Part shown: piece by piece, positions 34,001-45,597 of the stretch
Position numbering within the stretch: the stretch's first letter is position 1
Layout: the number at the start of each line of letters is the position of its first letter
From: Galaxea fascicularis
Taxonomy: Eukaryota > Cnidaria > Anthozoa > Scleractinia > Euphylliidae
Length of the DNA stretch: 64,000 bases
NCBI GenBank assembly: GCA_948470475.1
Contig: OX419336.1
Location: 7,345,671 to 7,409,670 of the forward strand
Direction: 5' to 3'
Program-made: the position numbers and the translations under genes
The notes under the pieces: generated by a model
Seen by the model: the letters and a program-made list of their open reading frames with translations, nothing else
Told to the model about the DNA's origin: nothing
Databases searched by the model: none

Positions 34001-37000
34001 TTGCGTCTAGCCGCATTACCACGTTAGAAACTTGGCCTAAGCACGTGGTAACGTAATTTACCTGAAATCATGCGACACAAATTCTTGGTAAAATTCTAAA
34101 ATGCTAGAGTGTAGTTGAAGGGTTCTATTTGACAAATTACGAAACTTTTGTAAAGGTTCGTAACAAAAACACAGTTTTCAGTAATATCATCTATGCTTTT
34201 AATGCTATAAAATTCATTTTAATTTTTTTTTGTAATCGAGCGACAGCCTATTTTCAAGTACCTGCCAATACATAAAAATTCATTATAAATTACTCCGACT
34301 AGTTAATGCCCTGAAATTTTGTCACATTTCTCCATATATCCAAATAATGCAGAAACCATATCATTTGCTGTTATGCAACCCAACGTGTGCGACAGAAAAA
34401 AGGTTGAAACTCCGCGACATCAATGGTCCCTGTTAGCTGAGAATGGGTGTTCACACATGGTTCCACAAACGTTATTAAACTCACCAAGCAGGAATGAAAT
34501 TTGAGGGACTACTAGTCACTCAACAATAACACTATAATAAAGTTATGTATTACTAAATATTAATATTTTGAAACATGACAGAACCCTAAAATTTAGGGTT
34601 AATATTCTGCCTGACTACAGATTTAGTCACTAGCTGGAAAAAGATTTAACCAAGATATCACGATGAAGTCACTGATCGTGTTCAATATTTAGGTGACAGT
34701 TACTAAAGATGTCAAGGAGTTTGAAACAAAGTACCCATTGTATGAAGCAGTTAACAGGTGTGCGAGAGGTAAGGCTGCTTCATTCTCACTTCAATTATTT
34801 AATGACTCAATTATTTTGTTCCTAAGCTGTTTTCTTATTAGTTTGTATGAATGAAATTTGTTTGATGCTTAAAATGTTAGTAAGTGTTAATGTTTGATGT
34901 CAACATTACTACCTACACTAGTTGTTGATAGACATACTGGCAGAATAATCGACCTGGAGTATGTTGGAGAGGGAAAAACAGAAAAAAATGTTTTCCTGGT
35001 CGGAAAGGTGAGCAAAATTAATTATTGTCACCAGAGGTCATTTTCTTTTCTTATTTGTTCCATTCAGAAATAACGTGAATAGGTGCTAATAAAACTATAA
35101 TATACAAAGTAAAATTAAAAGGTAGAAGATTACAAAATGCATAAAGTACATGAAAATAGAATGGAGTAGGGCATGATGTACATACTTAGTGAAAACTTAT
35201 TATAAATTAGTGCCCTGAATAACATTACATGAACACATCATGCACACACACAACACAATGACATCATCATTGGCAGCAAATAGAGGTGGAGGATATGTTA
35301 ATGCCTGTCAATACTATTTTCAGAAATTAAAAAATTATGATATTGAAAGAGGAATTGATGAATTACTACAGGACAACTCAATTCGTACTCAAAAATTTTT
35401 GGCAACAGTTATGATCATGGTATATTTAATATTAGGTCCAGCCTAATTGTCTTCAGCTTTTAACAATAACCTCTCAAACTGTAAACTTGCAGACAACACA
35501 AAAATGCCATCTAATATGAATCATTTTTTACACCAAGTATAAGAGAGTGAATTAATACTCATTTCACACATTTCCATTAATGCAGGGTGTTACCTATGAC
35601 ACTGGAGGTGCTGATATCAAGGCTGGTGGAATCATGGCTGGAATGAGCAGGTAATGATTTTCACCTTTTAGAGACTGATTTAGTCATGTGCAGTCAAAAT
35701 TATGGCAGATCCTTCAGTGGTAAATTCCTTTTTTCACCCAGCCCTTCAGTTAATGTTGATGAGATTATGTATTCATACTTATAAGGTAAAATAATTTTCA
35801 GGTTACAGTGTATCTTCAGTTACAATTCTGATCATTTTTTGTGACATTTCATCTTGTTTTAAGGGACAAATGCGGTGCAGCCGCTGTGGCAGGGTTCTTT
35901 CAGGTGTGTTGTAAGTTTCCCTGACAGATCTTACCAGTTAACCCAAGGGGTTTTCCACTGACCAGTAAAATCGTCTGGCGTTAGACAGATCAAGTAAAAT
36001 CTATAAGTGCCATTTGGCACTATCGGGAGTGAAAGGGTTAAAACTGTAGCAATAACCCTTATGCATGTTTATGTCAAACTTACTTAATTTCACCACCAAG
36101 CATTGTTTTCAAATTTCAAACTTGTGTGTACATGTGCAGAGAGTGAGACAAAATTTAGTGCAAACAAGGCTTGGTGGTGAATTTTGAGGCAAGCCTTGTA
36201 CAATCAGCTGTGCAAGGCTTGCCTCTGATACAGGCAGATAAACAGCATTTAGTAGTAAGTCAGTTGTGAGCTTTATGCAAGTCATGCATGCATGCTCAAT
36301 AAATTCAGCAGTAGAATCCATAGCATATCAAAGTTCCAGAACTAATTATTCCCAGTGAGCTGCAATATGTAAAATATTTTGTTTTTAATAAATAGATTAA
36401 CTATCTATTGTGAATGGTATCTGTCTAAAAGCCACAGCTATTAACTATTATCTAATAAGTATAAACACTATTCAGCATTGCAGAGTAGAGATATTTTTAT
36501 TAATGAAACATGTGAGACTGTACAATCATTTCAACTGCTTGATCTTGTGTCATGCAAAGTCAAAAGCAATACTGAACACAAAGAGTAAACACTTTTATTT
36601 TTACTTGTTAAGACTCTGGCAAAACTGAAGCCAAAAGGAATCAAAGTGCTTGGAACAATGGCCATGGTGCGCAACAGCGTTGGAGGAGGTAACTACCACA
36701 AGATTGAATTTGGAATGGTATATAATGTGTAGCCCCAAGATCAAAATTTAAATTCCCACTTGTTGCCCCTCCACATTTGCCACAAAAGTAGTGGTGAAAG
36801 CTTTAAAACATCAAGCAAAATAAATCTTGTGTGATTCCTTTCTTAATTCTCACGACCATGCTGTTTTATATTAAGTTTTGATATTACAAGGACAAAGGCT
36901 GATCAGACCTTATCAGCCTGATCTGACTGATCAGCCCTGATTAAAGGGTTGAGGTAACATGTCACTATACAAGTAGTTTTTATCTGTAGAATGTTATGTT

Positions 37001-40000
37001 ACTGATGAGATCATCACCTCTGCTGCTGGGACCAGGGTGCAAGTTGGCAACACTGATGCTGAGGGGCGTATGGCCATGGCTGATGCTCTTCACTACATGA
37101 AATTGAAGGTAATGGACTCTGAAGCTTCAATACCAGTGATAGCATTATGAAAATGCAGGTACTTCTTTTAATAAGCTGTTTACCTTTTTCATTATATTAC
37201 CACTTGAAACAATTTCATCATAAGTACAAACACAATTTGTCTTTGGTTTTTGGCTGAAAAACTGTAAACTAGTCTTGTAGAAAATCTAGAGGAGGGTGTC
37301 ACCCCAGAACTAGCATATTGTAATTTCTTCACCCAGAGTGAGACTGACCTTCACAGTTATGGCAGTGTAGAATAGAGATGTGACGATTTTGTAAATAATT
37401 AACTGTGTTCTCTCTGATTTGATTTGATAGGCTAAAAATGAGGCCATTCCCACCCATCTAGTGACTATAGCAACACTCACTGGCCATGCGATCATAGCTA
37501 TGGGCCCCTATTCGGTAAGTTGTATTGTGTTGTGAATTACTAATTGCAAATAACAAAGATCTGCCTGAGAAGGGTAAAAGCAAGGCTGTGCTCTAAGAAA
37601 TGTAATTAGGAACCCACAATCTCTAAACCCTTGTGATCCAGGGCACCCAACATGTACATTTGGTACAAAAACCAATATTTCCTGGTTGCCCAAAGGCAAA
37701 CGTTAGGACCAGGGGCCACTGTGCTCTGCCTAGAGAACAGCCCTGGTAGAAGGCACAATACAACTGCTTATAGCTGGCGCTGTCTGCAGTACAACTTGTG
37801 TATTTGAATCTTTTGCTTCTTGTTATCATTCTGTCTGCGTCCACAACTACTCATCTCTTCCTTCTGGTGTTCCTACTTCCTCTTTTTCAAGGGGAGAGGG
37901 AATGTGTAAATGATGTAACTTACACTTTCAGGGTTTGCATGCACCTTTCAAGTCCTTGAATTTCAAAACAGAAATTCAAGGATTTAAAAGTCCTTTCAAG
38001 AAAATTGCAGTCGCTGCTGGAAAGTCCTTGAAATTTGTTGCCAATTTTATCCAACAAAGCTTTACAAGTGTCTGAGATGAAAATCGGCACACTCTCTACT
38101 TTGAGCATCTGATGTGGCATTATATTGGCTTGATTTTGCCCCTCTTGGAGTCCTTGAAAAATGAAAAAATGTGTGCTTGAAAGGCCTTGAGAAATCCTTG
38201 AAGTCGAAAAAAGTGTATGAACTTGAACTTGAACTTACGTCTGGAAGAAATGTGGTCACTTATCCAGGTTACTTACTGATGGCCATGACGATAACAATGA
38301 TAATGATGATAGTAGTGGAGATGATGGTGATGGTGAAAGTGGTGATGGCGATGGTGAAGATAAGGAGGAGGGAGGGAGGAGGAGATGGGTTTTTGTAAAA
38401 ACCAAAGTGGCATATTAATACGCCAAACTATTTGGAAACTAAATAATTAGGGCGTTAAAATTCAAACTAATACGAAGGCAAAGAGAAAATTGCATACAGC
38501 TGTTCATTGACGAGGGTGATAATCAGGTTGTAACAATAGGAAGTTAAAGGGATGACGTGGACCTGCTTTTGTAAGCAGAAAATAACGCTGGAATGCGCCA
38601 AGTGTTGTCTTTCTTTATGTATAGATCGTGATGGACAATGGGCCTGCAGCTGGTACTAAGTTTGCTCAGAGCGTCCAAGAAGGTTAGTGGCTTATTGAGT
38701 ACAGTTTAGACCATGAGGTATGATTTTCTTAAAACGTCACCACGTTACTGGCTATTTGACTTTTAGAAGTAACACAGTAACTGCCAACAGAAGTCAGCAT
38801 GAATTCAAAAAAATATATACTTCTTTTAGCAAAAGTTTTTTTAGTTCTTGAACTAGGCTGGTTTATTAACGAACAGTTTTCTTCTACATGTAGCTGGACA
38901 TGACATGGGGGACCCTTTTGAGATATCAACAATTCGTAGAGAGGTAAGTGCTTTCAGAATAACACAGCAACTGTATGTCTTGATGGAACTTAAAATTTGA
39001 AAATGTGAATTTGAAAATCTTGAAAATTTTGGTTCTAGGCTAGGCTAGTCAGTGTTTTACCAATGTTTTTCAAAAGTTTAGCTGACCCAAAGTTTTGATT
39101 TTAAAGACGCTCTGTCATGCTTTTTAGGTCCGCTGTAAAATGCTTTAAAATGTCTTTAAGTCATGGAAAACAAAAGATAATGAAGCAGTTAATTTGTTCG
39201 AGACTGTGTTGCTTCTGACAAAGACAAGACACTGTACTTCAGTCACGGATAGCAAGGATGGAAATGGATTGCGTTTTGAAACCTAAATTTTTCAAATTCT
39301 CGCAGTCATCTTGAAGCGTTGGCGAAAAATGTACTATGGATGACTTTTCCTGCAAAATATTGATAAGGAATTTTTCAGCACGAGTAAAAGTCATTAAGTA
39401 GCATTCCTGTACTGTGTAGTTTTCGCCGGAAAACAGCAAAGCCCCTACAACAGAGGCCCTTAACAACATTAGCGCTATGCTGCCTAAAACTTACATCTGT
39501 TAGAAGACAAGAAGAATGAAACATTGCCCGGGCTGTCGATGACTTGCCTCCCATGCCGACCTTCGTAGGGCTTCGTCACGCGTCCCTCCTCTCTTGAATG
39601 TCTGCCGAACGAAACAGCTACTCGGCATATATGGCCAATGAAATGAAAATGAATTGCCTGTTTATAGTTTAATTCCTTCTTGTTTCGTTTAGGACTACGA
39701 GTTTACAAATGCCTTGTCAGCTTATGCAGAAGTGCGGCAGTGTAACAACCAGCCCTCCAGCCGCACACCAAGAGGACACCAGTTCCCTGCTGCATTCCTA
39801 ATCAGAGCTTCAGGATTAGACAAGGTTATTATGTTAACTTTTGGATGAAAGTCGTTTCCACTGCTTTTTGTTTTTCAGGATTGCCTTTCCCTAATCTAAA
39901 ATTTTGCAGAATATCAGCGTTGAACAACGTTTGGAGATAGAGAAATAACCTCCTTGATTAACTTTTAATCTTGGATTAGCGTTAATCGGCTTTCGAACAA

Positions 40001-40407
40001 CCGGGCCCTGGAGAATGACCTTTGTAAGGGCCTGATTACATGAGGCGGGCTGGCCCGGTTAACCGGGCTGGTTTGAGTTTGCCGGGATCTCGGCATGTTT
40101 GTTAAACGCAACAAAAATCAACTTCGCGATTACATGACAACCGGGCCAGCCCACACCGAAGCAGCCCGGCTCATGTAATCAGGCCCTAAGAGTGCCAAAC
40201 AATCAAACCTTTGTGTCCAAAATTTAGTGAGACGTGTTAATATGCCCTGTTTGTTTCTTTCCTTTGTTTTAGCATGGAATTGACTCAGACCAACCTATTC
40301 GTTACTCCCATTTTGATATTGCTGGATCAAATGATGAATTCCCACAAGCTCCAACTGGAGCTCCAGTGGTTGCCATGGTAGCACATTTCCTGAAGGACCA
40401 TTTCTGA
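28044..40407 (+). CDS. M17 leucyl aminopeptidase family protein (18 exons found, 5' exon missing)
   Basis: Exons: 28044-28182, 28289-28348, 28441-28523, 28857-28965, 29326-29400, 30035-30075, 31058-31160, 34693-34768, 34922-35007, 35586-35650, 35864-35903, 36613-36688, 36990-37108, 37431-37514, 38625-38682, 38894-38943, 39693-39824 and 40273-40407 (TGA). They join in one frame of 509 residues. Counted from the first visible residue, the metal and catalytic residues are Lys257, Asp262, Lys269, Asp280 (KGVTYDTGGADIK...SRDK) and Asp340, Glu342, Arg344 (NTDAEGR). Spacing is within one residue of bovine LAP (250, 255, 262, 273, 332, 334, 336), so the enzyme should be an active two-metal peptidase. 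The divergent N-terminal half resembles the animal W07G4.4-like branch, not LAP3. About 10-20 N-terminal residues are on an exon I could not place. Intron 3 appears to begin with GC. Confidence 0.93.
29165..29285 (+). repeat. AAT/ATT microsatellite
   Basis: A run of (AAT)n turns into (ATT)n, forming an AT hairpin, preceded by ATC/ATG-type simple sequence. The minus-strand frame rich in Asn/Ile here is an artefact of the repeat. Confidence 0.9.
30368..30600. repeat. Dispersed repeat, copy 2 (CAGGGCTGTCACTAATTTTT)
   Basis: This matches the start of 10394-10620. It lies in the aminopeptidase intron between 30075 and 31058. The class is unknown. Confidence 0.45.
32200..32994 (-). pseudogene. Fragments of an unnamed multicopy cnidarian gene
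   Basis: Minus-strand pieces in shifting frames read AKTRADIQKAHRERKKAKEG (about 32970-32910), VNDWVAADYEGAWYIGQVN (about 32555-32500), then FKWPAQKDVLW, KSILCVFEAPILVG and GRAFKLTETR (about 32440-32310). From memory this order, a basic RERKK start and a WVA.YE..WYIGQV module followed by an FKWP and CVxEAP module, occurs in a repeated family in Hydra and coral genomes whose function is unknown. Stops and frameshifts break it, so it is a relic. Confidence 0.5.
32997..33070 (+). repeat. Short tail repeat (ATTTATATAGCGCTTTATCC)
   Basis: (AAT)n is followed by GAGGATTTATATAGCGCTTT...CAAAGCGCTTTACAACAC. A related sequence, TTTATTTTATATAGCGGCAA...ATCGCTTTACA, ends the LINE fragment at 40741-40805, so this may be a LINE or SINE 3' tail. 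Confidence 0.5.
35938..36041. repeat. TTAA-flanked MITE, copy 2
   Basis: This is the same element as 11578-11687. Both ends have TTAA. The left terminal repeat has lost the TTTAACTCC portion; the right end reads GGGAGTGAAAGGG. It lies in an aminopeptidase intron. Confidence 0.8.
37930..38222. repeat. MITE-like element dense in CCTTGAA/TTCAAGG
   Basis: Imperfect inverted ends (AGGGTTTGCATGCACCTTTC and AAAGTGTATGAAC) enclose at least six copies or near-copies of TCCTTGAA in both orientations. It lies in the aminopeptidase intron between 37514 and 38625. No clean target duplication was found. Confidence 0.55.
38280..38395 (+). repeat. GAT/GGT simple-sequence tract
   Basis: A purine-rich run of GATGATGGTGATGG-type triplets ends in GGAGGGAGGGAGGAGG, in the same intron. 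Confidence 0.85.
40027..40187. repeat. 161-bp MITE, AGGGCCTGATTACATGAG ends
   Basis: The ends AGGGCCTGATTACATGAGGC and its inverse GCTCATGTAATCAGGCCCT give terminal repeats of about 26 bp with GC-rich subterminal CCCGG/CCGGG motifs. It lies in the last aminopeptidase intron. Confidence 0.8.
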
Positions 40408-40740
40408 ACAGAGTGCCGGCGACTGGTGGATGCATGTCTTAATTTAGATTTAACTGGCCACTAGCAAAGTGTGAAGGCTTTTGTAGCTTTGCAGTTTCTT
40501 AGCTTAGTTTTTCTCGGCGTGGCATTCTCGTTTGGCGTATCCAGGTTTTGCTAATTTCTTTACAGCACAAGGATGATTAGAAATACTAGCCTCTCTAATG
40601 ACATGTGAGGAACCAAATCACAAGAATCACAGCGATGACAAAACAAAACAAATCAAATCAATTCATCTCATGAAGGAGGTAGACGTGGATCGTTGAGGCA
40701 ATGAATATAATTGACTAGAAGTGCACAGTTTGCAGAAAGA
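40408..40740 (+). other. Aminopeptidase 3' UTR and flank
   Basis: No second gene is seen. Sequence past the stop is unremarkable up to the LINE tail at 40741; I did not find a clear AATAAA. Confidence 0.4.
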
Positions 40741-41290
40741 AATAATAATAATACGTTTATTTTATATAGCGGCAATATCCAATGTTCAACATCGCTTTAC
40801 ATGATTTGAATATTTATACGCATAAATTACAAGAGAAAAATATATTTATGTTAATTACAATATAATTTGAATAAATAATTCATTAAAAACAATTATGATG
40901 ATAATAATAAACAAAGAATAAATTAAAAAAAGCTGATTATTCAGGATATGTTTGTTTGAAGAGCCAGGTTTTTAATAAGCTTTTGAAAATGGAAACATGC
41001 ACAGGATCGAATATTTTGAGGTAGACTATTCCACAGCTCAGGAGCTGCGCAGGAAAAAGCTCTCTTACCATACGAGTTAAGATTGCAAGAGGGCTTAGAC
41101 AAAAGATTGAGGCCTGAGGATCTTAAAATCCATGTTGGTTTATAAGCCTTTAGTAGATCAGATAGATAAGAGGGAGCACAGTTATTTGAGAATTTTAAAA
41201 GTGAGCAGAAGGATCTTATATTGAATACGTTGTTCTATAGGTAGCCAATGAAGTTTGCGCAGGCGTTAGGGCCTGATAGTGCACTCAGCT
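40741..41290 (-). mobile_element. LINE 3' fragment (CR1/L2-like)
   Basis: Minus-strand pieces read LRKLHWLPIEQRIQYKILLL and then, after a frameshift, SNNCAPSYLSDLLKAYKP, NSYGKRAFSCAAPELWNSLP and an FQKLIKNLAL ending. This is the standard C-terminal signature of many animal LINE reverse transcriptases. About 215 bases of 3' UTR end in the ATTATTATT tail at 40741. It is 5'-truncated and inactive. Confidence 0.8.
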
Positions 41291-41733
41291 AAAGCGTTTT
41301 CTGTCGAATTAATTAAGATGTAGCTGGGTAGACAATTTTAAAATAAATTCATAGGTAGGTAGTAACACTGCAATAACGTGTTAAAACTGCAAGTGGCAGT
41401 AGGAAATAAAGACATTACAGCAAACAGAGTGTAGTCGTTAACAGTCTACGAAATCTTGATATCTTAGTTTCAGTCAGCAATCACAAAGCACTGCATGGGC
41501 AAAAAAAAAAAAGCTGAAGTCGAATCTGGTGTATGCAGAATGAGAGGCGAAGATTGTTTATAGCGTAACCTCAATATGACGAGGTAGAACAAAACCCCTG
41601 CTGAAAGGAACGCGAGTTGGCGAAGACCAGACTTAGAAATTTTCCCCGATGTTGCAGGAAAGCCTGTTGCAGAAGCGTTTCGCGCGTCATCTTTTACAAG
41701 GTTATCGTCTGCATCATCCGCAGTTAGTAACCA

Positions 41734-41840
41734 GGGGCTGGTTCCTGAAAGGTGTAATAACTCTATCCCAGGGATAAATAACTTAATAAGGCACATTTAT
41801 CCCTGGAATAGAGTTATTACACCTTTCAGGAGCTGGCCCC
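41734..41840. repeat. 107-bp near-perfect palindrome
   Basis: The arms GGGGCTGGTTCCTGAAAGGT...ATCCCAGGGATAAAT and ATTTATCCCTGGAAT...ACCTTTCAGGAGCTGGCCCC pair over about 45 bp around a 17-base centre. It is probably a MITE. Confidence 0.8.
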
Positions 41841-41949
41841 AGGGAGTTTAAGCAACGATTGCGGCAACGACAACTCCACAGAACAATGGAAAATGAAAAT
41901 TGATCGAGCCAGTGCACATAGCAGTAGTACATTTTTTTGCCGCAGTCTG

Positions 41950-43675
41950 CAAAACAGCTACGTGAAGTAAGCACGCAACAGTGAATATTTCATTCTTTTT
42001 AATATTTCGTTTAGTAGTGGGTGTGTGCCTGACCAATTTAAGTTAGCTAATGTTATTCCAGTTCATAAAAAGGACTCAGTCACTTGCATGAATAACTACC
42101 GACCTATTTCATTGCTCTCCATTTTCAATAAAATCCTGGAGAAGCTTGTGTATAACAGACTTATCACTTTTATTGAAAAATATAATGTTCTATATGACAA
42201 ACAATTTGGCTTTAGGAGAAATCATTCCACTCTTCATGCAACTCTTTTAATTACAGACAAAATTCAGAGAGCAATTGAAGATGGCCTATTTTCCTGTGGA
42301 ATTTTTCTTGATTTCTCTAAGGCTTTTGATACTGTTGATCATAACATATTACTAAAGAAATTAAGCCACTATGGAATCCGTGGTATTGCTTCCTATTTAA
42401 GCAATAGGAGGCAGTATGTTACTATAGGTAGTATTAAATCAGAAGACACCTCAATTACTCATGGTGTCCCACAGGGTTCTGTGCTAGGCCCTCTTCTATT
42501 TCTCCTATATATCAATGATTTCAGTAAGTGCAGCAATGTCTTTGACTTTCACATTTTCGCAGATGATACAAATCTATTTTACTCTAATTCTAATTTAGCA
42601 GAACTCGAGTCCATTGTTAATTATAATCTGAAAATGGTCTCTGACTGGCTTACGGCGAATAAGGTTTCATTAAATATAGATAAGACAAATTTCATTATTT
42701 TCCATCCCCCTCAAAAGGTCAAAGGTCACTTAGTCAAATTGACAATTGATAATAGGGAGATTGCACAAGAGAAATTTATTAAGTACTTGGGTCTCATCAT
42801 TGATTCACATCTCAGTTGGAAGTATCACATTTTACATATTTCAAAAAAGATTAAGAGATGTATTGGCATACTATCTAAGATAAGGTACTCTGTGACCGAT
42901 GTGGTCCTTGTACAGCTGTATTACTCACTTATATATCCTTTCCTGACTTATAGTCTAATAACCTGGGGGACTACATATCAAATAACTCTCTTACCTCTTA
43001 TCACCTTGCAAAAAAGAGCCGTCAGAATAATAACATTCTCAGAATATAATTGCCACTCTAGTCCACTCTTTCGGAAATTAAAACTACTTAAACTAAGTGA
43101 CTTATTATACTTGTATTGTGCTTTATTCATGTATGACTATTACTCCAACAGACTGCCCTTAATTTTTAACGATTTCTTTATGAGTATCAACAAAGTGCAT
43201 CAATATCAAACCAGACTGGCAAGTAAGATTTCATACTATCTGCCCAAAGCGAGGACCAATTATGGCAAATTTAACATTCGTTTCTCTGGAGTTAAAGTCT
43301 GGAATTCCATTGAAGACTCACTAAAATCTAAAAGTCGTACTTGTTTTAAGATCAGCATAAAAGAATCACTTATCTCCAACTACTGACTGGTTCATTGATG
43401 TACTTTATTTTCCAGTTCTTGTGTGTACACATCCCCTTGTCTATTGTTATTTGTGTGTACGTGTGTGTGTGTGTAAACGTAATCCTGTCTATTGCTCTAT
43501 GTTCAGTAAGTGTATTAGCAAATTTTTTTCCGCTTGGCCCAGCCACTTAGCTCGATAAGCTTTGCTATTTCTAAGTGGCTGTGCTCTTTTCTATTGTAAT
43601 TTTTTATCTCTTGTATTTGTCTACACTGTGTAATTTCCGGGCACGAAATAAAGATTGTTGTTGTTGTTGTTGTTG
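41950..43675 (+). mobile_element. LINE copy with intact 3' half of reverse transcriptase (CR1/L2-like)
   Basis: An uninterrupted frame of about 460 codons (roughly 41980-43386) covers reverse transcriptase domains from GCVPDQFKLANVIPVHKK through NYRPISLLSIFNKILEKL, QFGFRRNHST, FLDFSKAFDTVDH, HGVPQGSVLGPLLFLLYIND and FADDTNLF to the thumb and tail. The first ATG-less codons extend the frame upstream of 42025, so the copy is 5'-truncated, having lost the endonuclease. The 3' UTR contains a hairpin (CCACTTAGCTC...CTAAGTGG, about 43541-43580) and ends in AATAAAGA followed by (TTG)n at 43655-43675, which looks like the terminal repeat used for priming. It is among the youngest elements in the window. 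Confidence 0.9.
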
Positions 43676-45597
43676 TTTATCTTTTCTTCAAGATCGTTCG
43701 TACCAATCCCGTTAATATGGGATACTTCGCACTTTGTACAACTTGAACGAGATGGAATAATCATAAATATCGCAAAATATTTTGAAGCGATGTTTTGCCG
43801 TACCCCGCTGTACTCGTCGCTAAAACTTTCTGGCCCTGTCACTTCTGCTTCTGGTCTACATTCTGCTATCTTCTGAAAGCTGAAAGAGCCTGGCCTTGGA
43901 GAAACACTTGCTTTTGTGCTGATTATAACGACGACAGAGATAGAGGCCTTCACATCAAAAATGTTGCGTTCTCTTTGAGTTTTTCGAGCAACTTCGTATT
44001 CATTAGCTATGAAATCTATGATTGAGGCAGGCATTTGTAACTGATATAGGCACCTACAACGCGGGTGGTAAGTCACTTTGCGCCTCTGCCCGGCTTTAGT
44101 GGAGTAAACTGGAAGGGGGAACTCTAGAAGATAGTAGGTGGAAAAGCGTGACACTGTTATAAGAATCAAGAAGTATGCAATGTTTTCGCAATGTTCAGTT
44201 GACAAGTATCCCAAAGTCTTCTGACCTGCATTGTAGGCTCAACAGTGGGTCTACCCAGCACAATGGGCTTTTAAGGTGGCTAACACCGGTTTCCAGCACA
44301 ATTGCCTTGGTGAACGAGATAAAAGATAAAAGGATAAAAGGTAGGAAACTCCCCTAATTATAATAAATCAAAAACGAGCTCGGTGACCCCGAGCTTTTTT
44401 TTATTGCTGAAAATTAAGGAAATTTAAGGTGGCCCTGAATCGGCTCCTACACGGTTCTTTAACATTATGAAGTCGTATCTTGTTATGACTGTTATTTCCC
44501 GATAATAAACAATGGGGGTTACCGAGCGCGTTTTTGAGTTATCACCGCTTTATATTCAAGTTATATAGAGGTCCTTGTAACAGATTATCCTGTTGCTATA
44601 GTAATGATTAAACATTTGGCTGCTACCATTATAAAGGTAACAACTTATGAAGATTGGTAATAATGATTCAACAATACCCTGAACTGAAGTTGTAAAAACT
44701 TTCATCTTCTGATCGTTGCTGTCAGAACCAAAGGAATCGCCAAAATTAGTAGTCTCTCTGCTATGATAATCCTCCAGTATAGAGGAGATGAAACAAAAAG
44801 CTGCTATAACACCACTCAGCCAAGCAAAATTTGATGCAGAATTGAATAAATAAGGGTGAATCAAGGAAAGACCAGAAAGACCTCTCACCAGAGCAGCGCT
44901 AAAACTCCTTTTCCCCGCCAAATCACTGTGAGCTCTATTACATCACCACCCGCGGCTTTTGAAATCGAATGCCGACCAAAGTCGCCAATAGTGGTGCATT
45001 TCCTTTGTTATTATAAAAAAAGAACGACAGCAACATGAAACGCGATGAACATTGCGTAAAATCTCTCAGGCAAACACATTAGCAGAAACGTCGGGAGCTT
45101 CCGGTACGGAAAAACTCCAGTAATCAAACGTCAGCCAGAGCGCAATCGATTTGCAGTTTCGAGCCAGCAGCATAAAAAGTACAGTTTTAAAATTCCAAGC
45201 AAATATTTTGGAGTTGATCTCCCAACAAGATTTCGTAAAACCAAAAAAATATTACCAGCCAGTTAAACAATGAAAAATTTGCCAGCCAGAAAAACATGGG
45301 CCTGTGGAGCGGATATTTTGTGGAGCGGTTTCGTTGGGTACTTCTGAAGAAACCAACATGTCGAGACACGATCATGGTCGATCATAACTAATTAGTAGCA
45401 TTTCCGGGAAACGGAGCCGTATTTAAAACGTGATCTCGATTCGGTCATGATTTTCAGCTGTATGTCTGTCAGTTAATTGATAACTAATCCGCTTTGAATG
45501 TATTGCCATACTAAAAAGAAAAACAAAATTTGTTGTCGTTTTCTCCTCTTTCTTTCTGTCAAGATAAGCCTTTTTTTTTTCATTTCTACTCTAATAA

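Larger units (their letters stand above)
31161..34692. other. Aminopeptidase intron 7 with repeated 15-bp motif
   Basis: The largest intron of the gene (3.5 kb) contains GGTAACGTAATTTAC exactly at 31764, 33689, 33857 and 34047. One-mismatch GGTAAAGTAATTTAC is at 32111, and the inverse 14-mer GTAAATTACGTTAC at 33348 and 33675. A gene fragment on the minus strand (32200-32994) and a short tail repeat (32997-33070) lie between these motifs. The whole block looks like one or more large insertions whose borders I cannot define. Confidence 0.6.

Noticed and set aside
34588..34606. Palindrome AACCCTAAAATTTAGGGTT with TTTAGGG units
   Set aside because: Only one unit occurs on each side and anthozoan telomeres use TTAGGG; it is too short to call an interstitial telomere.
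43621..44214. 197-codon minus-strand open frame
   Set aside because: It runs out of the (TTG)n tail of the LINE (giving poly-Asn) and the rest shows no domain or splice logic.
44556..44921. 121-codon minus-strand frame with two hydrophobic stretches
   Set aside because: The frame begins at TTG with an upstream in-frame stop and no ATG or good acceptor, and its end overlaps a repeat. It could be a relic exon but is unsupported.
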